In this document: positions 58,498-64,000 of the stretch, piece after piece
Numbering within the stretch: the stretch's first letter is position 1
Layout of the letters: each line of letters opens with the position of its first letter
DNA from: Nocardia lijiangensis NBRC 108240
Lineage (GTDB): Bacteria > Actinomycetota > Actinomycetes > Mycobacteriales > Mycobacteriaceae
Reading direction: 5' to 3'
Assembly (NCBI RefSeq): GCF_001613045.1
Contig: NZ_BDBP01000052.1
Span: 1-64,000 of the forward strand
DNA length: 64,000 nt
Translations under genes and position numbers: made by a program
The notes under the pieces: model-generated
The model's input: the letters and a program-made list of their open reading frames with translations, nothing else
Databases searched by the model: none
What the model was told of the DNA's origin: nothing

Positions 58498-59488
58498 TGG
58501 CGGGCAGCTCCGGAATCCGGGTGGCGCGGGCGTACACGGTCTCGCCGTCGGAGAGCCGCAGCGCCTCGGCGTCACCGCGGGTGACCTGGGCGGCGAAGTG
58601 GTCGCCGGTGGCCGCGTTGCGCAGCTCCACGCGCACTTCGAAGCCGAGGTGCACGACACGTTCCACCGTTGCGCGGGTGACGCCCGCCGATTCCGCGGTG
58701 CCCTCGTCGGCGGCCTGCGCCATGCTCGGGTCGCGGCCGACGCGAATGTCGTGCGGGCGCACCAGATGCCCGTTCAACCGCGCGACATCGCCGAGGAAGG
58801 ACATGACGAACTCGTTGGACGGCCGGTCGTAGACGTCCTCGGGGGTGCCGATCTGCTCGATCCGCCCCTTGTTCATCACCGCGATGCGGTCGGCGACGTC
58901 GAGCGCCTCCTCCTGGTCGTGGGTCACCAGCACGGTGGTCACGTGGACCTCCTCGTGCAGGCGGCGCAGCCAGGTGCGCAGATCGGCGCGGACCTTGGCG
59001 TCCAGCGCACCGAACGGCTCGTCGAGCAGCAGCACCTGCGGGTCCACTGCGAGCGCACGGGCCAGCGCCATGCGCTGGCGCTGACCGCCGGACAGCTGCG
59101 CCGGGTAACGGTGCTGGAAGCCGTCCAGCCCGACGATGCCGAGCAGCTCGTCGACCCGCTTCGCGATCTCGGCCTTGGGGCGCTTGCGGATCTTCAGGCC
59201 GAAGGCCACGTTGTCGCGCACGGTCATGTGCTTGAACGCGGCGTAGTGCTGGAAGACGAAGCCGATGTCGCGCCTCTGCGGCGGCACATTGGTCACGTCG
59301 TTGCCCGCGATGGTGACGATGCCGGAGTCCAGCGACTCCAGTCCGGCGATGGAGCGCAGCAGCGTCGACTTGCCGGAACCGGACGGACCGAGCAGCGCGG
59401 TCAGCTCGCCGGACGGGATATCGATGGTGACATCGTCGAGCGCGGCGAAGGTGCCGTAGTTCTTTCGTGCGTTGGTCACGGTAATCAT
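58493..59488 (-). CDS. cysA: Sulfate/thiosulfate ABC transporter ATP-binding protein
   Basis: A 331-residue ABC ATPase powering sulfate import, matching Rv2397c (CysA1). Walker A is GPSGSGKST (34-42), the Q-loop VFQHYAAF, the signature LSGGQ (132-136), Walker B LLLDEP (153-158) and the H-loop VTHDQ. A C-terminal TOBE-like regulatory domain follows. ATG at 59488 overlaps the cysW stop (ATGA). It is the last gene of the subI-cysT-cysW-cysA operon. Confidence 0.96.
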   Translation of the reverse strand: MITVTNARKNYGTFAALDDVTIDIPSGELTALLGPSGSGKSTLLRSIAGLESLDSGIVTIAGNDVTNVPPQRRDIGFVFQHYAAFKHMTVRDNVAFGLKIRKRPKAEIAKRVDELLGIVGLDGFQHRYPAQLSGGQRQRMALARALAVDPQVLLLDEPFGALDAKVRADLRTWLRRLHEEVHVTTVLVTHDQEEALDVADRIAVMNKGRIEQIGTPEDVYDRPSNEFVMSFLGDVARLNGHLVRPHDIRVGRDPSMAQAADEGTAESAGVTRATVERVVHLGFEVRVELRNAATGDHFAAQVTRGDAEALRLSDGETVYARATRIPELPAS

Positions 59489-60291
59489 TTGGCGCCCCGC
59501 TTGCGTTCGAGGAGGGTCATGAGCAGAAGAACGACGAGGGCCATGCCCATCAGCAGCGTCGCGGCACAGTAGGCGCCGTAGCTGTTGTGGTCGTTGATGT
59601 AGCGGCCGTGCACCAGCAGCGTCAGCGTGAGCGACTGGCCGGGCAGCGCGGAGGACACCATGATCACCGCGCCGAACTCGCCGAGCGCACGCGCGACGGT
59701 GAGCACCACGCCGTAGGTCAGGCCCCAGCGGATCGCGGGCAGGGTGATCCGCCAGAACGTCTGCCAGCGCGACGCGCCGAGGGTGGCCGCGGCCTGCTCC
59801 TGGTCGTCGCCGATCTCGTGCAGCACCGGCTCCACCTCGCGCACCACGAACGGCAGCGTCACGAAGATGGTGGCGATCACCATGCCGGGCAGGTTGAAGA
59901 TCACCTTCAGGCCCGTGTCCTCCAGACCGCCGAGCCAGCCGCCCGCGCCCCAGAACAGGATCAGCGCGACACCGACGACCACCGGCGAGACCGCGAACGG
60001 CAGGTCGACGATGCCCTGCACCAGATTGCGACCGGGGAAGCGGCCGCGCACCAGCGCGATGGCGGTGACCACACCGAAGACCACGTTCACCGGCACCACG
60101 ATCACCACGATGAGCAGCGACAGCTGGAAGGCCGAGATGGCCGCGGGCGTGGTGATCGACTCGATGAACGCGCCGATGCCGTTCTCGAAGGTGCGCCACA
60201 GAATGATGATCAGCGGAAGCAGCAGCAGGACGAACAGGTAGCCCAGCGCCACCGTCCGCAGCGAAATGCGGGTCAGGGCGGACGGTTTCAT
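59485..60291 (-). CDS. cysW: Sulfate ABC transporter permease CysW
   Basis: A 268-residue inner-membrane permease with six transmembrane helices and the EAA-type loop ATLGASRWQTFWRITLPAIRWG that docks on CysA. AVSPVVVGVALILFWG and ARALGEFGAVIMVSS are CysW-typical. ATG at 60291 overlaps the cysT stop by 4 bp. Confidence 0.95.
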   Translation of the reverse strand: MKPSALTRISLRTVALGYLFVLLLLPLIIILWRTFENGIGAFIESITTPAAISAFQLSLLIVVIVVPVNVVFGVVTAIALVRGRFPGRNLVQGIVDLPFAVSPVVVGVALILFWGAGGWLGGLEDTGLKVIFNLPGMVIATIFVTLPFVVREVEPVLHEIGDDQEQAAATLGASRWQTFWRITLPAIRWGLTYGVVLTVARALGEFGAVIMVSSALPGQSLTLTLLVHGRYINDHNSYGAYCAATLLMGMALVVLLLMTLLERKRGAK

Positions 60292-61181
60292 CGGGTCGCC
60301 TGCTCCTTACGCGCGCTGCGGTCCGCGAGCAGACGCAGCACGAGCAACGTCACGAACGAGATCGCCAGCAGCGCCACCGACACGGCCGCGGCGTTCACCG
60401 GCCGGTCGATCTCGATCTGCTTCTGGATGTATTGCGAGGCCATCTCGGTCTTGCGCGGGATGGCGCCGCCGATCAGCACCACCGAGCCGTATTCGCCGAT
60501 GGCGCGGGCGAAGGCCAGGCCGCCGCCACTGATGATCGCGGGCGCGAGCGTCGGCAGCACGATCCGGCGGAAGGTGGTCCAGTTGTCGGCGCCCAGCGAG
60601 AGCGCGGCCTGCTCGACCTCGCGGTCGGCCTCCATGAGCACCGGCTGCACCGAGCGCACCACGAACGGCAGCGTGACGAACGCCAGCGCCACCACCAGGC
60701 CGGGCTGGGTCGCGTTCAGGTGGATATCGATCGGGCTCTGCGGGCCGTACAGCGACAACAGCACGATGCTGGCGACGATGGTGGGTAGCGCGAACGGCAG
60801 GTCGATCAGCGCGTTGACGATCCCCTTGCCGGGGAAGTCGTCGCGCACCAGCACCCAGGCGATGAGGGTGCCCATCACCACGTTGATCAGCGCGACGATC
60901 ACCGACACGAAGACCGTGATGCGCAGCGAGTCGAGCGCGGCGGGCGCGGTGATCGCCTCCCAGAAGCCGGACCACCCCTCTTCGAAGGAGGTCACGGTCA
61001 GCGCGGCCAGCGGCAGCAGCACGATGATGCTGAGCCACAGCACCGTGGTCGCGATGCCGAGCGGGCCGACCGAGCCGCTCACCCGCAGCCACGACCAGCG
61101 CGAGCGCGCCGGGCGTGCTGTTTTCTTGGTTACGCCGAGACCGGGGGCGGCCCCGGTCTCGGCGGTACTGCTGTCAGTCAC
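60288..61181 (-). CDS. cysT: Sulfate ABC transporter permease CysT
   Basis: A 297-residue permease with six transmembrane helices, partner of CysW. The EAA loop is LSLGADNWTTFRRIVLPTLAP; FALPTIVASIVLLSLYGP and ARAIGEYGSVVLIGG mark the family. The N-terminal 30 residues are a cytoplasmic Ser/Thr/Arg-rich extension. GTG at 61181 lies 36 bp after the subI stop. Confidence 0.95.
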   Translation of the reverse strand: MTDSSTAETGAAPGLGVTKKTARPARSRWSWLRVSGSVGPLGIATTVLWLSIIVLLPLAALTVTSFEEGWSGFWEAITAPAALDSLRITVFVSVIVALINVVMGTLIAWVLVRDDFPGKGIVNALIDLPFALPTIVASIVLLSLYGPQSPIDIHLNATQPGLVVALAFVTLPFVVRSVQPVLMEADREVEQAALSLGADNWTTFRRIVLPTLAPAIISGGGLAFARAIGEYGSVVLIGGAIPRKTEMASQYIQKQIEIDRPVNAAAVSVALLAISFVTLLVLRLLADRSARKEQATR

Positions 61182-61217
61182 AATCGTCCAGTATCCCGTG
61201 TGCTGTGGGTCACCCAG

Positions 61218-62264
61218 CTACTTGGTGGCTTTGTCGTAGATGACCGCGACGCTGCCGGTGTTGGGGGCGAACAGTTCCTTGTCCACGGTCTTCCAGCCGC
61301 CGAGGTCGTCGATCGTCCACAGCTTCTGCGGGGTCGGGAAGTCCTTGGCGAAGTCACTGGCGACCTTCGGGTCGACCGGACGGAAACCGGCCTCGGCCCA
61401 GGCCTTCTGACCGGCCGGGGTGAACAGGAAGTCGCGGAAGGCGACGGCCTTCTCCGGGTTCTTGCTGTTCTTCAGCACCGCGACCGGGTTCTCGATCTTG
61501 AACGTGGTCGGCGGGATGACGTGCTCGATCGGGTCGCCCTTGCGCTCGGAGAAGATGGCCTCGTTCTCGTAGCTCAGCAGCACGTCACCGGTGCCCTGCA
61601 GGAAGGTCTCGGTGGCTTCCCGGCCCGACTTGGGCTGCACCTTGATGTGCTCGGGGGAGACCAGCTGGCTCAGATAGTCCAAGCCGGCCTGCGGGTTCTT
61701 GCCGCCGTCGGACTTCGCCGCGTACGGGGCGAGCAGGTTCCACTTGGCCGAACCGGAGCTGAACGGGTTGGGCGTGACCACCTCGACGCCCGGCTTCAGC
61801 AGGTCGTCCCAGTCCTTGATGCCCTTGGGGTTGCCCTTGCGCACCACGATCGCGACCACGGAGCCGAACGGAATTCCCTTGTTGGCGTCGGCATTCCAGT
61901 TGGCGTCGACCAGGCCCGCGTCGACGAGGCGGGTGATGTCGGGCTCCACCGAGAAGTTCACGACGTCGGCCTCGGCGCCGTCCTTGACCTTGCGGGACTG
62001 GTCGCCGGAGGCGCCGTAGGACGGCTGGATCTGGACGCCCTTGCCCGCGTCGGTCTTGTTGAACTCGGGGACGACCTTGTCGAATCCGGGCTTGGGGACG
62101 GCGTAGGCGTACAGGTTCAGGGTGCCGCCGCTGCCGTCGGCCCCACCTCCGCCCGCGGTATCGCTGGCTCCGCCACCGCAGGCGGTGAGCACGACCGCCG
62201 CGACCGCGGTCAGCGCGGCGGCGGCATAGCGTCGGCGCGGGGCGAGCCAAGTGTTGCGAGACAT
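61218..62264 (-). CDS. subI: Sulfate-binding lipoprotein
   Basis: A 348-residue substrate-binding lipoprotein delivering sulfate to CysTW, matching Rv2400c (SubI). The lipobox LTAC places the lipidated Cys at residue 29 after a signal peptide (RRRYAAAALTAVAAVV). Family marks are NLYAYAVPKPGFDKV, YGASGDQSRKV, DVVNFSVEPDI and KGNPKGIKDWDDL. ATG at 62264 follows GGAAAGG. It is the first gene of the importer operon, divergent from the M48 protease gene. Confidence 0.95.
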   Translation of the reverse strand: MSRNTWLAPRRRYAAAALTAVAAVVLTACGGGASDTAGGGGADGSGGTLNLYAYAVPKPGFDKVVPEFNKTDAGKGVQIQPSYGASGDQSRKVKDGAEADVVNFSVEPDITRLVDAGLVDANWNADANKGIPFGSVVAIVVRKGNPKGIKDWDDLLKPGVEVVTPNPFSSGSAKWNLLAPYAAKSDGGKNPQAGLDYLSQLVSPEHIKVQPKSGREATETFLQGTGDVLLSYENEAIFSERKGDPIEHVIPPTTFKIENPVAVLKNSKNPEKAVAFRDFLFTPAGQKAWAEAGFRPVDPKVASDFAKDFPTPQKLWTIDDLGGWKTVDKELFAPNTGSVAVIYDKATK

Positions 62265-62634
62265 CGGAGTGGACCTTTCCTGCGGACCGCCACACGAATC
62301 GAAAGAGACCGTGGCAGCGTGATATTCGTGTCGATCGAGTAGACCTGCCGCTGAATGACGCGGCAGTGGCGCGACTATCGGCCGGAAGCGGCCGACGCGG
62401 GGGTCGGGGACGTCTGCGAAAAAGTGCACGCCAGTCTACGGGCAGGGACGCGCAGACGTGCCCCGTCAACGATCAACGACAGAGAATGTCCGCGACCGCG
62501 AGGTTGCCGACAGCGATCAACGCCAATTCATGGCGGACCTGCGGGACGGCACTCGAAGACACGGGCAGACTGTAGCAGAGCACAGCTCACGAGTTCGAAT
62601 CGAAGAGTTCCTGAACAAGGGGGGGTTTCATCCC
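62265..62634. other. Divergent intergenic region subI / M48 protease
   Basis: 370 bp expected to hold both promoters. On the minus strand TAGACT (62430-62440 region) could be a -10 for subI. A Cys-type leader peptide like that of the sulfite reductase operon was sought and not found. The plus-strand frame is open upstream of the protease ATG back to 62458 but composition and spacing do not support translation there. Nothing else was identified. Confidence 0.5.
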
Positions 62635-63696
62635 ATGACGATCAGTCCGGATCGGGTCCGCACGCGTTTGCCCGGCATCAGCACCCGCGCGTGGGAACAC
62701 CCCGCCGATCGCACCGCGCTGGTGGCGCTGCGCTCGCTGGCGGGATTCGACACCGTTCTGCGGACCCTGTCCGGGTTGCTCCAGGAACGCCAGCACCGGC
62801 TGCTCTACCTGGCCACCGCGGTGCGGGTGGACGAGCGGCAGTTCCGCACGCTGCACGACCTGCGCGCGGACTGCGTGGACATTCTGGACGCGTCTGCCAC
62901 GCCGGAGATGTTCGTGCTGCAGAGCCCGCACGTGAACGCCTTCACCATCGGCATGGACCGGCCGTTCATCGTGTTGACCACCGCGCTGATCGACCTCATG
63001 GACACCGAGGAGCTGCGCTTCGTGGTCGGCCACGAACTCGGCCACGCGCTGTCCGGGCACGCGGTGTATCGCACGATGCTCATGCACCTGCTGCGCCTCA
63101 CGGCGAGCGTCGGCTGGATGCCGGTCGGTGGCTGGGCCCTGCGCGCCATCGTGGCCGCGCTCATGGAGTGGAGCCGCAAGTCGGAGCTGTCCGGCGACCG
63201 GGCGGGACTGCTCTGCGGCCAGGACGTGGAGGCATCGGTACGGGTGCACATGAAGACCGCGGGCGGCGCGTGCGTGCACGAGATGAACCACGGCGCGTTC
63301 CTGGCCCAGGCGGACGACTACGAGCGCGCGGGCGACCTGCGCGACGGCGTTCTCAAGCTGCTGAACCTGGAGTTGCAGTCGCATCCGTTCTCGGTGCTGC
63401 GCGCCGCCGAACTGCGTCGCTGGATCCAGAGCGGCGAGTACAACCGCGTGCTCGCGGGCGACTATCCGCACCGCGCGCACGACAAGAGCACCAGCATCAG
63501 CGCCGAGATCAAGGAGGCGGCGCGCACCTACCGGCAGAACTTCGACCAGTCCGAGGATCCGCTGGTCCGCACGGTACGCAACCTCGGCCGCGACGTCGGC
63601 GCGGCGGTCGGCACCGTCGGCCACGAGGTCGGCGAAACCCTCTCCACTCTCGGCAAGCGCCTCACCGACTGGCGCACCGGCGATCGCCAGGACTGA
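62635..63696 (+). CDS. M48 family zinc metalloprotease
   Basis: A 353-residue HtpX/Ste24-like peptidase. The zinc motif is His133-Glu134-x2-His137 in VVGHELGHALSGH; the third ligand Glu probably lies in KSELSGDRAG. The C-terminal region has amphipathic helices (NLGRDVGAAVGTVGHEVGETL). Hydrophobicity is modest, so it may be soluble or peripheral. ATG at 62635 was chosen by the conserved MTISPDRV-type start; a run of seven G lies upstream. It likely acts in membrane or envelope protein quality control. Confidence 0.88.
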   Translation: MTISPDRVRTRLPGISTRAWEHPADRTALVALRSLAGFDTVLRTLSGLLQERQHRLLYLATAVRVDERQFRTLHDLRADCVDILDASATPEMFVLQSPHVNAFTIGMDRPFIVLTTALIDLMDTEELRFVVGHELGHALSGHAVYRTMLMHLLRLTASVGWMPVGGWALRAIVAALMEWSRKSELSGDRAGLLCGQDVEASVRVHMKTAGGACVHEMNHGAFLAQADDYERAGDLRDGVLKLLNLELQSHPFSVLRAAELRRWIQSGEYNRVLAGDYPHRAHDKSTSISAEIKEAARTYRQNFDQSEDPLVRTVRNLGRDVGAAVGTVGHEVGETLSTLGKRLTDWRTGDRQD

Positions 63697-63736
63697 CCGC
63701 GTCACGGCGATCCCGTCGGCTTCGCAAATGTTTCGC

Positions 63737-63770
63737 ACGCCTCGCAGACCTCGGACGGCCTGCGAGGCGT
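63737..63770. terminator. Hairpin between the M48 gene and the small membrane peptide gene
   Basis: ACGCCTCGCAGACC (63737-63750) pairs with GGCCTGCGAGGCGT (63757-63770), 13 of 14 positions, around a TCGGAC loop; usable by both converging transcripts. Confidence 0.75.
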
Positions 63771-63792
63771 CGAGAGCCGCGGCGAAGGCGGT

Positions 63793-63870
63793 TCAGCGGG
63801 TGAAGAACCAGGCGATGACGACGAGCACGAGCAGGGCGAGCAGGGCCAGCTGGACCCGGGAGCGCGGCAT
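63793..63870 (-). CDS. 25-residue single-helix membrane peptide
   Basis: The ATG at 63868-63870 shares one base with the stop of the upstream gene (TGATG), a classic coupled start. The product begins MPRSRVQLALL, continues ALLVLVVIAWFF and ends TR: a basic N-terminus and one transmembrane helix. Such peptides often modulate a membrane partner. The upstream, incomplete gene is the natural candidate. No family was recognised. Confidence 0.55.
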   Translation of the reverse strand: MPRSRVQLALLALLVLVVIAWFFTR

Positions 63871-64000
63871 CAACGCGCTCCGCTCTGCACGGGGCGGCGG
63901 TCGGTCGCTCGCTCGTCGACCAGAACCGCAGACGGCTCGGCGAGGATCGCGGCGTCGGCGACGGTGAGTTCGGGGGCTCGGTTGCGGCCGAGCAGTTGCA
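63870..64000 (-). CDS. Partial CDS, C-terminal end of an unidentified protein
   Basis: The last 42 codons of a minus-strand gene entering from the window edge, ending ...ELTVADAAILAEPS ... RRPVQSGAR at a TGA (63870-63872). Codon pattern is strongly coding. The fragment is too short to identify. Its stop overlaps the start of the 25-residue membrane peptide. Confidence 0.65.
   Translation of the reverse strand, partial: QLLGRNRAPELTVADAAILAEPSAVLVDERATDRRPVQSGAR

Noticed and set aside
62265..62460. Possible second Cys leader peptide ahead of subI
   Set aside because: No short frame with clustered Cys codons or the RRHVD motif was found on the minus strand.
62580..62615. GTTCGAATC, a T-loop-like string that might mark a tRNA
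   Set aside because: The flanking bases do not form a T stem, and no acceptor, D or anticodon arm can be built upstream.

Overview
The window is a high-GC actinobacterial chromosome segment, most likely from Nocardia or a close relative in the Mycobacteriales. Gene order follows the Mycobacterium tuberculosis Rv2357c-Rv2374c block (glyS, smtB, furB, uppS, recO, amiA2, era, the Rv2365c homologue, corC, ybeY, phoH, rsmE, dnaJ2, hrcA), then Rv2388c (hemW), Rv2391-Rv2393 (sulfite reductase, APS reductase, chelatase) and Rv2397c-Rv2400c (sulfate ABC transporter). The mycobactin cluster found between these in M. tuberculosis is absent here. An MspA-type porin and a HadA-HadB fusion also fit Nocardia. 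These assignments rest on recognition of protein sequence and order; no search was run.

Layout. 1-3.3 kb: the start of a probable membrane molybdopterin oxidoreductase, a PapA5-like acyltransferase, a TenA-family protein and a DUF899 protein. 3.3-7 kb: glyS and the zinc-sensing pair smtB-furB. 7-15 kb: a membrane protein with a divergent TetR, YbjN, uppS, recO, a TetR/hydrolase pair with a palindromic operator, amiA2, and terC under a manganese (yybP-ykoY) riboswitch. 15-28.5 kb: a large transmembrane protein with an extracellular ligand-binding domain, the era-cdd-like-corC-ybeY-phoH operon interrupted by a 69-bp minisatellite, a LysR/MFS pair, rsmE, dnaJ2 and hrcA. 28.5-33 kb: small proteins, hemW, fused hadAB and a SnoaL-like protein.

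33.3-39.2 kb is the sulfate assimilation operon: a leaderless Cys-rich leader peptide, ferredoxin-sulfite reductase, APS reductase, CysD, CysN and a sirohydrochlorin chelatase. It works with the sulfate importer cysA-cysW-cysT-subI at 58.5-62.3 kb: sulfate is imported, activated to APS by CysDN, reduced to sulfite by CysH and then to sulfide by the siroheme enzyme, whose cofactor metal is inserted by the chelatase.

39.2-44.3 kb is accessory: a 1509-residue STAND-like NTPase with about ten 85-92-residue helical repeats, one of them very recently duplicated, overlapping a small companion gene. It resembles the regulated NTPase conflict systems of multicellular actinobacteria and is the best candidate for an undescribed system. 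44.4-51.2 kb holds a TetR/MFS/SGNH-hydrolase set, an MspA porin, a WYL regulator with a VOC protein, and a HAD phosphatase. 51.2-58.5 kb holds an Hsp70-like protein with a transmembrane segment and a Gly/Ser repeat tail, an SDR, an AurF-type diiron oxygenase with FprB, and a miniature gene that looks like an internally deleted Hsp70 paralogue. The window ends with an M48 protease, a 25-residue membrane peptide and the 3' end of another gene.

No rRNA, tRNA, insertion sequence, prophage or CRISPR array was seen.
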